This document shows positions 52,940-62,077 of a DNA stretch of 64,000 nucleotides, piece after piece. Under the pieces are notes generated by a model. That model saw only the letters and a program-made list of their open reading frames with translations. It was not told where the DNA came from and did not search any database. How positions within the stretch are numbered: the stretch's first letter is position 1; every line of letters starts with the position of its first letter. The translations under genes and the position numbers were made by a program. Location: NCBI GenBank assembly GCA_036011085.1, contig DASCMS010000129.1:44388-108387 (forward strand), in the 5' to 3' direction. This DNA is from UBA8231 sp036011085. GTDB taxonomy: Bacteria; Latescibacterota; UBA2968; UBA8231.

Positions 52940-54780
52940 TCAGCGGTGTGAGCGGAAGGGCGCCACCGGGAGGCCGGCGCCGTTGACGAGATTCGGTTCC
53001 GCCTCTTCATGCCAACCGAAGCGGACGAAGACGGGTGCGGAGACCTGCTCACTGGAAACGATGACCGTGGACCCGTCCACCTGCGCCTCGGCGGCGCGGC
53101 CCGGAGTAGGGGATGGCGCGGCCATAGGTCCGGGCCAGCGCCCATCCGGCGAGCCGGGAGCCGACGGTCTGTTTGTCCGTGGGATGGATGTCGTCGACGC
53201 TGCCCACATCGGTGATCACCGCCATGCCGGTGTCGCTGACACGGTCCATGACATCAGTCTGCGCCTCCCACAACAAGGGCAGTCTGTCCGGCGAGCCGTA
53301 GCGATAGGGGGCCAGCTGAGCGTAGTAGAACGCGAGAGGCTGTCCCCAGAGGCGTCGCCAGCTGCCGATGAGCGCTTCCATCTTGTCGGCGTAGGCAGCG
53401 CCGTCCCACAGGTTCGACTCTCCCTGATACCAGATGGCGCCGCGCACCGAGTACGGGATCAGCGGGTGGATCATGGCGTGGTACAGGGCCCCCGGCCGCT
53501 GTTGGTTTGCCGCCGGCGCCGGGGTCAGCTCGACGCCGGCCCGGTAGCGCCACGGACCGGCGAGGGAGAGCCTGTCGGCGCTGCCTCCACCCACAGGCGC
53601 AACGAACATGTCTTCGGCATCGCTGCCCCAGAGGCCCCCCCAGCCATAGCCGTCGATGGCGCGCACCGCGATCGATCGGCGACCGGCCTTCACGAGATGA
53701 CCCGGCACGGTGTACAGCCGGGCGTCATCCCAGAACTCGATGACACCGTCGGTGTAGTTGCCCGTAGTACCGACATGAGCACCATCGAACCAGGTGACAT
53801 CGACCTCATCGATCGGTCCCAGATGCAGCTCCAGGTCGCGTCCTGCCCAGGCATCGGGAATGTCGACGGTGCGGCGGAACCAGACCATGCCGTCAAAGGG
53901 CCCCAAGTCGCTGTCCTCCCAACGGCCAGGCACGTCCATGGAGGACCAATCCCCGTCGTCGGCCTGTGCCGCGGCCCAGGCGAGCTCCGTAGTGTCGGCT
54001 TCAGCGGCCCGCAGCTGCTCGAGTGAGATCTGGCGACGAGCCAGCATCTCGGCCGCCTCGCCGGATGGCTCCCCCGCCGAATCAGCCTCGGCGAGTCCGG
54101 TCTGCAGAGACTGATGAATCTGTCCAGACAAACTCGGCAGCAGCTGCCGCAGGGACACCAGGTCCGTCCATGGTTCGATGCGGGGTGCCGCCCCAGGAGG
54201 AGTGAATGAGACCGACGGGCACACCGAGCTCTTCATGTAGTCGGCGACCGAAGTAATAGCTGACGCCGGAAAACCGGCCCACCGTCTGCGGCGAGCAGAC
54301 CTGCCATTCGGCCTCCACGTCACTTTGTGGACTGGCTGCCGTGGTGCGAGGGACGTAGAACAGTCTGATGCCCGGGTGATGGGCGGCATCGATCTCGGCT
54401 TCGGCATCGTCGGAGGCCGACACCGACCACTGCATGTTGGACTGTCCCGAGCCGATCCAGACTTCGCCGACGAGGACATCGTCGATGACGACGGGTTCAC
54501 CATCCCCTTCGATGACGAGTTGATGCGGTCCACCGGCGGACAACGGCGCCAGCCCCAAACGCCAGGTGCTGTCAGTGCCGACGTAGGCCTGTCCCGTCAT
54601 GCCAGCCAGCGTCACTGTGATCGTCTGCTCTGGCGTCGCCCAACCCCAGACCATGACCGGTTGCGAACGTTGTACCACCATGTGGTCGGTGAACAGTGCC
54701 GGCAGGCGAAGGTCGGCGTCCGCCGTCAGGGCCGTGAAGAGAGTTGCTGCTACCAGCGTCAGTGAGCCAGGTCGAATCAT
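52940..54780 (-). pseudogene. Sialate O-acetylesterase (SASA) remnant with frameshift and internal deletion
   Basis: Sequence identity is clear in three frames. Frame 1 from ATG 54780 has a signal peptide (SLTLVAATLFTALTADA) and the nucleophile motif IGSGQSNMQWS. It is lost at a run of four C on the coding strand (54182-54185), where one extra base moves reading to frame 2 (IEPWTDLVSL onward), which carries a galactose-binding-like insertion and the catalytic DDIHPTDKQTVGSRLAGWAL. Near 53100 reading passes to frame 3 (AAEAQVDGSTVIVSSEQV to VAPFRSH), with an apparent loss of about 45-60 residues after YSGP. Two lesions indicate a decayed gene. The product would remove O-acetyl groups from sialic acids. 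Confidence 0.85.
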
Positions 54781-54795
54781 GAGTGGTTTCTCCGA

Positions 54796-55104
54796 TTACC
54801 AGTCCTTGCGGTAACTCCAAAGGGGACCCACCGGATTGTCGGCGGGGTCGCGGCGCGGAATGCGGCAGCCGCAGGTAGGACAGACGGGTACTTCGTTGAG
54901 CACCGTGCGTGTGCACTGCGGGCACGGACGTACATGTCTGAGCGCCAGCCACAGACCGAAGGGGCCGAGCAGCAGCCCGAAGGCCGCCCACTTGACGATG
55001 GTCCCGCCGCGCCTTCGAGCCAGCCACAGTACGGCACCGCCGGTGGCCATCCAGGACGCGACAAGCACGCCGAAGCAGACAAGGGTGAGCACAATCCAAC
55101 TCAC
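54796..55104 (-). CDS. Membrane protein with zinc-ribbon
   Basis: 102 aa. Two hydrophobic segments (VLTLVCFGVLVASWMATGGA; AAFGLLLGPFGLWLAL) and a C-terminal zinc ribbon CPQCTRTV...CPTCGCRI (two CxxC). GTG 55104 overlaps the lyase stop by 4 nt (GTGA). Family not named; probably a small membrane regulator or assembly factor. Followed after 15 nt by the SASA remnant. Confidence 0.7.
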   Translation of the reverse strand: MSWIVLTLVCFGVLVASWMATGGAVLWLARRRGGTIVKWAAFGLLLGPFGLWLALRHVRPCPQCTRTVLNEVPVCPTCGCRIPRRDPADNPVGPLWSYRKDW

Positions 55105-57779
55105 CGGCTCAGTGGCTCCACCCGGGCCAGACCGTCACCGACGTGGACGCGCCACCGAGACGTGTCGCGGTGGATTTCCAGGGCGACGGAGTCGTCGTCA
55201 TCCAGTTGACGCACTACGGGTGCCTTTCCTCCCAGCACAAAGACGGTGACGTAACGCGCATGTGAACCCCGTTGGCGACAGGTGATGGCGGTCCAGGCTC
55301 GCCCCGGATCTTCGAAGACATCGGCCTGGGCGCGCCATGCCGGCGAGCGGAAGGTGATCACCTCGTCGCAGAGGCTGACGAAACGGGCGCCCACCGGTAC
55401 GTCTCCGGGCCAGAGCACGCCGAAGCTTTCGCCTCCTGTGGCGGTACGTTCATCCCACGGGGGCGTCGGCCAGGAGTGGGCGAACAGGCTCTGCCCACGA
55501 GGCTGCGTGGACAGGCCTGCCAGCTCTGCCTCCGGTCCGGGATCGCCGGCGCGACAAACATAGTCGATGGTGGTGGCTGCTTCCGCCTCGACATCGAAGA
55601 CGTCGACGAGGATGGCTGAGCCATCATCACAGGACAGGAGGAGCAGGGCTCGATGGTAGAGCGCTTCGCAGGACGTGGGAACACCGAACGATTGCACCGG
55701 CACGCGCACATCGGCGAAGGACCAGTCGCTCTCCCGCACCAGCGCCGACAGCTCACAGCGCCCCGAAGCTTCGACATCGCCGCCATCGAGCATCACTGTA
55801 TTGTGCGACGCGGTGGACCGGATCCAGGCGTTGGCCGGGTGATCGGCGATGTAGCCGAGGTCGGGAAAGATCTCGCGGCCAGCGCTGAAGCCGAACAGCG
55901 ACAGGGGCGCCCTATGTCGGTGCCCACGACGTCCATCGCCGCCGTCCAGGTACAGCTGTGTGGAGCCAGGCCCCGCGCCGGCACCGATGCAGACGAGCCC
56001 CCGTCCACGCAGAAACCGATGGAGGGCGGATCGTTGCGGACCAGCTGCCGGGGCCGCCTCTTCCCCATTCATCAGCGGCACCCACGAAGTTTCGGGCGTC
56101 TCCCTCTGCACGTGGCCCACAGCGGCGAAACCGAGGCCGCCATCCCCGGGGTGCCCGCCGTCGCTGTCGGGCACCATGTCGAGTCGCGGCACGTACCCGC
56201 CAAAGCCGCTGCGCCCGGAACGCTGGTGACCGAAGGCCAGCAGTCGTTGTGGCGGGTACGGCACCGAGAGGCCGAACCGCAACCGCGCCAGGTCGCGCAG
56301 ATGGGCGGGCAGACTGAAGTCGACGGCGCTGTCATCGAGGGCGGGTTGGGTGCCGCAGGGAGTGGCGGTGGCAGCGTAGACCTCGAAGGTGCGTCGCAGT
56401 AGCGGTACTTCGTCATACATGCCGCGCTGGCGCAACAGCTCGGGGACTTCCCACAGGCCTTCGACCAGGGCCTTGGCGCCATAGATCGGTGTTTCCTTCC
56501 ACGATCCGTCATCGTAAAACTGCGTGGCCAGCAGTCGATGGAATCTCTCGACACCCTCGGCGACTTCCTCCTCGTCCCCCCACAACAGTCCAGCGGCGAC
56601 ACGGGCCGCTGTTCCCGGACCCGACTTGTTGTCGAGGCGACGGGTCAGACCCTTCACGTCGAGGAAGTACTCCATCAACAGATTCCTCTCGACACGGTCC
56701 CCCTCCTCGTCGGAGCAACCGTCGGCCACCAGGTCCCAGGCGTGCATGAGGGCCAGGAACAGCTGACCGTGAGAGGCCTTCTCCCGCGCCAGCCGGGAGC
56801 AACCCCACTCAGCATTCGGGTAGTGGCAGGACCCGACCGTGCCGTCGCCGCGGCAGTAGGTGGACTCAAAGGCGGCGCGCCGGAAGGCGGCGGGCATGTC
56901 GTTGCAGTGCTCGACGGCGAAGGCCGGTTCGCAGTCGTAGTACTCCTGGCGATAGGTGTAGAGAGGGTATTGTGGGAAGACGTCGGCAAGACGCAGAAAC
57001 ACAGCGCGCACCGCATCCCCCACGTCTGTGTCACCCGTCACAGCCGCCGCCAGCGCCATGGGTTCGAGCTGCCCGAGCAGCCAGTTGAGGGCGCACCGCT
57101 CCGCCTCGCCGGACAGCGAGACATGGGTGGGGCCGCCGCCGAAACTGCTGGCCCCGGTGCCGTCCCGCCAGTCGCGCTGCCGCTCTTCGGGCGTCAGGTA
57201 GAAGGCGTACGACAGGCCGAGACGCGGCAGTTCGAGGTGGCCCTCTTCCGGGAAGTCGGTGTGAGGGAACCGGGTGTCACAGTACGGGCAGGAAATGGAG
57301 TCGGGCTTGGAGACCTGCCAGCGCCAGAAGGGGGCATGGATGGCGGTGTCACTGCGGTCACCGAAACAGGCCGGACAGAAGGAGCCGGCGGCGTTCCAGG
57401 GCGCCCGTTCCGGGATGAGAGCCAGCAGACGATCCACCCCCAGGTCGGCCACCTGCCTGGCCAGGACCGGCAGGCCCTCGAGCCATGCCGGGGCGTTGCC
57501 AGCAGCCAGAGCACGGCGTGCCCGGTCGATCTCGGTACCGCGGAACAGCAGGCGGGGTTTCTCGCGGTCCCGGCCGAGACGGGGCGTCTTCCACGCCTCC
57601 CGAGTCTGGCGGGCCGCACATTCTTCTGGCGTAGGTGATGCGACGACGGGACCACCCGGATCCCAGCCGACCAAGCGGCGGAAGGCTGCCCGGTCCCGCC
57701 CCGTCAGGTCGGTGACGCGCTGATCGGCGGTCAGGCCCACGGCAGCCATGGCCGCCGCCACATCGTCCACCTGCGTCAC
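55101..57779 (-). CDS. Heparinase II/III-like polysaccharide lyase with N-terminal Cys motifs
   Basis: 892 aa. GTG 57779 overlaps the GNAT stop by 4 nt; sequence upstream of it is not family-like. The N-terminal domain has FCPACFGDRSD and SISCPYCDTRFPHTDFP, paired CxxC as in a zinc site. A long toroid region (NDMPAAFRRAAFESTYCRGD) leads to a C-terminal sandwich with STASHNTVMLDGGDVEASGR, the heparinase II/III sheet motif. No signal peptide. Acts on uronic-acid-containing glycans by family analogy. Confidence 0.78.
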   Translation of the reverse strand: MTQVDDVAAAMAAVGLTADQRVTDLTGRDRAAFRRLVGWDPGGPVVASPTPEECAARQTREAWKTPRLGRDREKPRLLFRGTEIDRARRALAAGNAPAWLEGLPVLARQVADLGVDRLLALIPERAPWNAAGSFCPACFGDRSDTAIHAPFWRWQVSKPDSISCPYCDTRFPHTDFPEEGHLELPRLGLSYAFYLTPEERQRDWRDGTGASSFGGGPTHVSLSGEAERCALNWLLGQLEPMALAAAVTGDTDVGDAVRAVFLRLADVFPQYPLYTYRQEYYDCEPAFAVEHCNDMPAAFRRAAFESTYCRGDGTVGSCHYPNAEWGCSRLAREKASHGQLFLALMHAWDLVADGCSDEEGDRVERNLLMEYFLDVKGLTRRLDNKSGPGTAARVAAGLLWGDEEEVAEGVERFHRLLATQFYDDGSWKETPIYGAKALVEGLWEVPELLRQRGMYDEVPLLRRTFEVYAATATPCGTQPALDDSAVDFSLPAHLRDLARLRFGLSVPYPPQRLLAFGHQRSGRSGFGGYVPRLDMVPDSDGGHPGDGGLGFAAVGHVQRETPETSWVPLMNGEEAAPAAGPQRSALHRFLRGRGLVCIGAGAGPGSTQLYLDGGDGRRGHRHRAPLSLFGFSAGREIFPDLGYIADHPANAWIRSTASHNTVMLDGGDVEASGRCELSALVRESDWSFADVRVPVQSFGVPTSCEALYHRALLLLSCDDGSAILVDVFDVEAEAATTIDYVCRAGDPGPEAELAGLSTQPRGQSLFAHSWPTPPWDERTATGGESFGVLWPGDVPVGARFVSLCDEVITFRSPAWRAQADVFEDPGRAWTAITCRQRGSHARYVTVFVLGGKAPVVRQLDDDDSVALEIHRDTSRWRVHVGDGLARVEPLSR

Positions 57780-58384
57780 AAATCGAGGACCATGTCGAGG
57801 TTGCTGACACCGCCGGCGGCAAAGCCGCCCACGTGGCGGAAGCCGAACTTGCGGTAGAAGTGCTGGGCCCGCGGGTTGTCCTCCCGGACGCCGCCCCACA
57901 GCACGATGCGCTTGTGTCCGAGGCGCCTCACAGACGCCGCCACGTGGGGGAACAGGCCGCTGCCGAGACCACGCGATAACCAGGCATCGGCCACGCACGG
58001 GGCCAGGGTGCAGCATTGTTCATCGATGAGGGGATGACCATGGTCGATGTAGCGCCGGCGGTCGCCGTCATGAAGGCCGATGTGAAGGAGGAAATAAGCG
58101 GCCACATCCTGCGGCAGGGGAGCGTCGATCAGTGCCAGGAAGGGGAGCAGGTTCTCGTAGTTGAGCTCGCCGCACATCTGGCTGGCGTGCTCGGCGTTCA
58201 GCGGGTGGGGGGCGTACATGTCACGTACGGCCTGTGACAGGCCGTCGAAGTAGCGGCCCAGAGCCGGGGCGTCGTCGGCCAGCAGTGCCCGGCCCGTGAA
58301 GGGTGTGCCGTCGCCGGTGTGCAGTGCCGCTGTCAGCAGCGACGGATCACGCGTGACGTCGGCGAGGGTGAGCGTGTCGTTCAC
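57776..58384 (-). CDS. GNAT-family acetyltransferase
   Basis: 202 aa. Acetyl-CoA loop region LSRGLGSGLFPHVAASVRRL and DNPRAQHFYRKFGFRHVGGF are typical. GTG 58384 overlaps the amidohydrolase stop by 4 nt (GTGA), and its own stop overlaps the lyase GTG. Acceptor unknown. Confidence 0.83.
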   Translation of the reverse strand: MNDTLTLADVTRDPSLLTAALHTGDGTPFTGRALLADDAPALGRYFDGLSQAVRDMYAPHPLNAEHASQMCGELNYENLLPFLALIDAPLPQDVAAYFLLHIGLHDGDRRRYIDHGHPLIDEQCCTLAPCVADAWLSRGLGSGLFPHVAASVRRLGHKRIVLWGGVREDNPRAQHFYRKFGFRHVGGFAAGGVSNLDMVLDL

Positions 58385-59376
58385 AGGCCGGGATACCAGC
58401 GTTGGGCATTGCCGCAGACCACATCGGACAACACATCGTCAGCCAGACCCAGGCCGCGCACGGTTCGATCGCGGATGTCCATGTCACCCTCATGTCCGTA
58501 CCAGGCCAGCTCCGCCGCGATACGTTCCTGCGTGGCCGGCCCCTTGCGGGCGACCTCGTCGGCGGAGAGCGTTGACCACGGCGTGTCATCGACGAGATCG
58601 GTGCCGAAGAGGATGCGGTCGCGGTAGTGCTCGACGAAGGACTTCACCTTGTCGTGGTCCTGCAGGGCCATGTCGAGCAGTCGGGCCGAGGTGTCGACGG
58701 CGAAGTTGGGAAACTCATCGAGACGCTGGGCGATGGCGTCGACGTCGTACTCGAGGCTGGCCAGGTGGGCGCCGACGACACGCAGCTGCGGATGGCCGGC
58801 GACCATACGGTCGCGGGCGTTGATGATGTCCTCGTGCGAGGGCACGTCATCGCGGCCGTACATGTGCCACTGCGGGCTGCTGGTGTAGTAGCCGTAGTGT
58901 GGATCCTCGGGATCGTCGAGGGGCATCCAGCAGGACCGGGGTTCGCCGATGTGGAGCAGCAAGGTCGTGCCCTGCGACTCGAGGTAGTCGTAGATCGGAT
59001 CGTAGAGAGGATCGTCCACCATCAGGTACTCACCCGACGGCTTGATCACCTCCATGCCGACGTTCTTCCAGATCTTCACACCCACGGCACCAGCGGTCAG
59101 ATCGCCCTGCAGGCCGGCGATGACACGATCGGCGTAGTCGGCCTCGAGATCACCGTCGGCATCCCAGGTGGGCAGGTCGAAGCCGGCCACCCAGGCGAAG
59201 CGATCGGGGTGTTGTTCGGCCAGAGTGCGGAACCTGGCGGCGCGGGCCCGCCACTTCTGCCGGTCCGGTTGCGGCACCGAGATGTTGAGCAGCTTCAGGT
59301 CGAGATCGGCCAGCAGCTGCAAGCCGGTCTCGCCGTCGCAGGACAGGTGCAGGTGAGCGTCGATGTGGGCGGCCAT
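58381..59376 (-). CDS. Amidohydrolase-superfamily (amidohydrolase_2-like) protein
   Basis: 331 aa. N-terminal HxH in IDAHLHLSCDG, Lys in GVKIWKNVG, HIGEP, GAHLASLEYDV (His) and LFGTDLVDD (Asp) form the metal site. Hydrolase or decarboxylase type; uronate isomerase-like roles are possible. ATG 59376. First gene of a chain with 4-nt overlaps (amidohydrolase, GNAT, lyase, zinc ribbon). Upstream lies the repeat cluster. Confidence 0.85.
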   Translation of the reverse strand: MAAHIDAHLHLSCDGETGLQLLADLDLKLLNISVPQPDRQKWRARAARFRTLAEQHPDRFAWVAGFDLPTWDADGDLEADYADRVIAGLQGDLTAGAVGVKIWKNVGMEVIKPSGEYLMVDDPLYDPIYDYLESQGTTLLLHIGEPRSCWMPLDDPEDPHYGYYTSSPQWHMYGRDDVPSHEDIINARDRMVAGHPQLRVVGAHLASLEYDVDAIAQRLDEFPNFAVDTSARLLDMALQDHDKVKSFVEHYRDRILFGTDLVDDTPWSTLSADEVARKGPATQERIAAELAWYGHEGDMDIRDRTVRGLGLADDVLSDVVCGNAQRWYPGL

Positions 59377-59390
59377 GTTGGGGGTCTCCT

Positions 59391-59434
59391 GGCTTTCTCC
59401 GGTGCCGCGGCGTGGGCCTCGGTGCGTACGCCGG
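59391..59434 (+). repeat. R1 repeat, copy a (44 nt)
   Basis: Begins GGCTTTCTCCGG and ends GCGTACGCCGG. Copy b at 59453-59496 differs at 2 of 44 positions; the period is 62 nt. Confidence 0.9.
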
Positions 59435-59452
59435 TGTGAACGCGGTTCTCTC

Positions 59453-59496
59453 GGCTTTCTCCGGCGCCGCGGCGTGGGCCTCGGCGCGTACGCCGG
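59453..59496 (+). repeat. R1 repeat, copy b (44 nt)
   Basis: Same unit as 59391-59434 with two C for T changes. Confidence 0.9.
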
Positions 59497-59529
59497 AATG
59501 TCCGGGGGAGCGGATAACTTGGGGGTTTC

Positions 59530-59573
59530 GTGTCCGGCTGGCGAGCCCGCTTCGCGGTCTCTGGGGGATCAGG
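59530..59573 (+). repeat. R2 repeat, copy a (44-nt identical core)
   Basis: Identical to 59690-59733. Core GGCGAGCCCGCTTCGCGG can form an imperfect hairpin. Similarity to copy b extends over about 90 nt in total. Confidence 0.9.
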
Positions 59574-59601
59574 ACTGGACGGTTGGACTGGCCGGCGTAA
59601 T

Positions 59602-59631
59602 GCGCCTCGGCCCACGCCGCGACACCGGAGA
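59602..59631 (-). repeat. R1 repeat, inverted diverged copy
   Basis: Matches the reverse complement of R1 at 26 of 30 positions (CCCACGCCGCGACACCGGAG segment). Confidence 0.7.
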
Positions 59632-59689
59632 GGCGGGAGTGCCTGCGTCGCTTGGGCAGGAAAAGCAGATTGGGGATCTGGGGGTCTAG

Positions 59690-59733
59690 TGTCCGGCTGG
59701 CGAGCCCGCTTCGCGGTCTCTGGGGGATCAGGG
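59690..59733 (+). repeat. R2 repeat, copy b (44-nt identical core)
   Basis: Same 44-nt core as copy a, 160 nt downstream. Diverged flanks continue to about 59769, close to the DUF4838 stop at 59776. Confidence 0.9.
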
Positions 59734-59775
59734 GCGGACGGCTGCACGGCCGGAGTAGTGCGCCCCGGTGTGCAG

Positions 59776-62052
59776 CTACTCTACTACGATCTCGTCGGTG
59801 AAGATCCAGGACGGGCCGCCGGCGCCGATGTGCCAGTCGGGGCAGATCTGTCGGCTGCTGGCGCGTACGCGGATGTGGCGGGCGGAGCGTGGGGTGAATT
59901 CTACGGCGAAGCTCTCGGTGAATACTGCGCCCTGATGCTCGTCGGCGCTGGCCTTCACCAGCCCTACTGTCTCCCAGGTCGTGCCATCGTGGGACAGGTC
60001 CACTTCCAGCTGTAGCGGCAGCCAGATCCACGAGCCCGTGGACTGCAGGAAGTCCATACGAACTCGGGACACGGTTGCATCCTGGCCGAGGTCGATGACG
60101 GCCTCCAGATCTTCGCCTTCCCAGCCGAGCCAGGCGAAGCTGTGGTCGATGGGGCCGTGCAGGCCGTCCACCAGGGTGGCGGCGCCATCCGCCGGGTACT
60201 TGGGGCTGAAGGGGATGGTGAAGCGGATGGGGCGGCCTACGGCCAGGTGATCGACGGGGACGCGTTCGAGGACCTGTCGGTAGCGCTGGCCGTATTCGAC
60301 CGGCGTCGTGTGCCACTCGTGGACGCGCGTGACGCCCTGTTGTTCGGCCAGGGCGACAAAGTCGTCGAGGCGGGTCAGGATTTCTTCGCGTGGTTGCCAG
60401 TTTCCGGCGGCATCCCGTTCGAACAGGCCGTCTTCGCCGCTGGCTCTCGTCTTGGCCTGCTCGAGCCAGGCGAAGTGCAATGGCTGTCTCGCCCAGTGTA
60501 CACGCTGCAGATGGGTCGGCGCGCCGGCCACGGCCTGCTCGGCGTCGTCGAACTGCGCATTGTAGGTCGCCATCAGTTCCGGCGTGAGATAACTCTTCGA
60601 GGCGCCGATGGGATTGCCGAAGATGCCAAGGCCTGCTCCGGAGGCGGCCAGGGCCTCATGCTGGGTATCGATGTAGCTGCGCAGGTGCGGGGCGGCGGCA
60701 CCGTAGTATCCGGCGAGGAAGTCGTCGATGAGAGCCTCGACATTCACCTTCGGATTCCACAACAACTTGGCGATGAGGTAGGCGCGCAGTTCAGCCCACT
60801 CGCCGCCGATCTCGCGGTTGCCCTGCTGGAAGTGGGCGACGGCGGAGTTGTCGACGAAATACTGAAGATTAGGTTGCAGGACCCGCAGGTTGGGGAAGGG
60901 ACTGACGAGGTTGGAGAACTGGATGACGTAGTCCCAGATCAGCAAGCGGTCGGTGACCCTGGCCCAATCCTCGAGCTCCGCTCGGAAGGCGGCAGCAGAG
61001 GGGTCGCTGGCCACCGGCTGGGACCGGTTCAGCTCGATGGGGGCCAGCACGACGAGGACGTTGTCGGCAGGACGCAGGTGCTTCGGCGCCTTGCGGGAGT
61101 ACTGATAGGCCAGCGTCGAGATCGTCCTGGTCGGAAACTGCGCCGCGACGCGATTGGTGAAGTCGATGAGAGAGCCGGAATGCGCCTCCTGCTCGGCATC
61201 GATGGCGGCGCAGCGGTCGCAGGTGCAGAAGCCGTAGGTGTCGTTCTGGCTCACGGACCAGTACTTCTTGTCCGGCTCGGCTTCGATCCGCTGTCGCAGG
61301 TTGGTGACGAGGACATCGAACATGGCCTCGTTCGTCAGGCACAGCTGGCCGTTCGGAATGCGCCGGCCGTCGACCTCGGCAAACCATTCGGGATGAGCCT
61401 CGAAGTGTTCGTCGGGTGGTACCAGGCCGGCGAAGGTGTGCACCCACAGTCCCCACTCTTCGACGTGCCGGTCGAGTTTGTGCCACTCCTGGTAGGCCGG
61501 GTCCCAGACGCCGCGGTAGAAATCCTCGCGAAACTCGATGGGGGGAATCCAGGTGATGTCGAGCCCGTCGGGGATCTCGAAGCGGTCGACATCCGGCGCG
61601 ACGAAAGCATCCGCCGCGTAGAACCGAAAGCCCAGATGCTCCTCGAGGAAGGTCGCGGCGCCATACACGGCCCCTTTTTCCGAGCCGCCGATGATGACGA
61701 GCCGTCCGGCCACCGTACGCAGAAGGAAGCCGTCCTCGCCCAGCGAATCGACATCGATATCGACTCCGAGCTGACGTGTACGGGAACTGGGACCGATGAG
61801 GATTTCGCCATCCAGCGAGGGTGCGTCGACGCCGACGATGGGCAGGTCGGCGCCGAGCAGGCTACCGAGATGTTCGGCGAGCAGCTCGGCGGCACCCGTC
61901 TGGGTGGGCGAGGGAGAATCGGGTACGACGATCTGGGTGCGCGAAGCGCGCTCGGGTGTCAGGGTGAACACGGTGGGACCCATGCAGGCGACGAGGGAGA
62001 GGGCGACGACGAAAAGAAACGAGCCGACGAGCAGCCAGCGAGGGGGACACAC
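59776..62052 (-). CDS. DUF4838 lipoprotein with C-terminal discoidin-like domain
   Basis: 758 aa. GTG 62052 starts a lipoprotein signal peptide (CPPRWLLVGSFLFVVALSLV then AC) with lipobox LVAC; the mature protein is anchored by Cys23. An N-terminal GH20b-like domain (AAELLAEHLGSLLGADLPIV, GEILIGPSSRT) is followed by the DUF4838 domain, which contains YWSVSQNDTYGFCTCDRC. The C-terminal 130 residues resemble an F5/8 type C (discoidin) carbohydrate-binding domain (SRVRMDFLQSTGSWIWLPLQ). Glycan-active enzyme of unknown linkage. Lies 25 nt after the HDOD stop. Confidence 0.82.
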   Translation of the reverse strand: MCPPRWLLVGSFLFVVALSLVACMGPTVFTLTPERASRTQIVVPDSPSPTQTGAAELLAEHLGSLLGADLPIVGVDAPSLDGEILIGPSSRTRQLGVDIDVDSLGEDGFLLRTVAGRLVIIGGSEKGAVYGAATFLEEHLGFRFYAADAFVAPDVDRFEIPDGLDITWIPPIEFREDFYRGVWDPAYQEWHKLDRHVEEWGLWVHTFAGLVPPDEHFEAHPEWFAEVDGRRIPNGQLCLTNEAMFDVLVTNLRQRIEAEPDKKYWSVSQNDTYGFCTCDRCAAIDAEQEAHSGSLIDFTNRVAAQFPTRTISTLAYQYSRKAPKHLRPADNVLVVLAPIELNRSQPVASDPSAAAFRAELEDWARVTDRLLIWDYVIQFSNLVSPFPNLRVLQPNLQYFVDNSAVAHFQQGNREIGGEWAELRAYLIAKLLWNPKVNVEALIDDFLAGYYGAAAPHLRSYIDTQHEALAASGAGLGIFGNPIGASKSYLTPELMATYNAQFDDAEQAVAGAPTHLQRVHWARQPLHFAWLEQAKTRASGEDGLFERDAAGNWQPREEILTRLDDFVALAEQQGVTRVHEWHTTPVEYGQRYRQVLERVPVDHLAVGRPIRFTIPFSPKYPADGAATLVDGLHGPIDHSFAWLGWEGEDLEAVIDLGQDATVSRVRMDFLQSTGSWIWLPLQLEVDLSHDGTTWETVGLVKASADEHQGAVFTESFAVEFTPRSARHIRVRASSRQICPDWHIGAGGPSWIFTDEIVVE

Positions 62053-62077
62053 GGAGGATTCTTCGAGCCGCGAAAGG

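Larger units (their letters stand above)
59377..59775. other. 399-nt intergenic repeat cluster
   Basis: Not coding. Contains two direct copies of a 44-nt GC-rich unit, one diverged inverted copy of it, and two copies of a second unit with 44 identical bases (listed separately). Both units recur only here in the window. Probably a REP- or MITE-like mobile intergenic element between the amidohydrolase and DUF4838 genes; any amidohydrolase promoter must lie within or beside it. Confidence 0.75.

Noticed and set aside
59391..59769. Possible CRISPR array
   Set aside because: Only two copies of each unit, mixed orientation and unequal spacing; no cas genes nearby.
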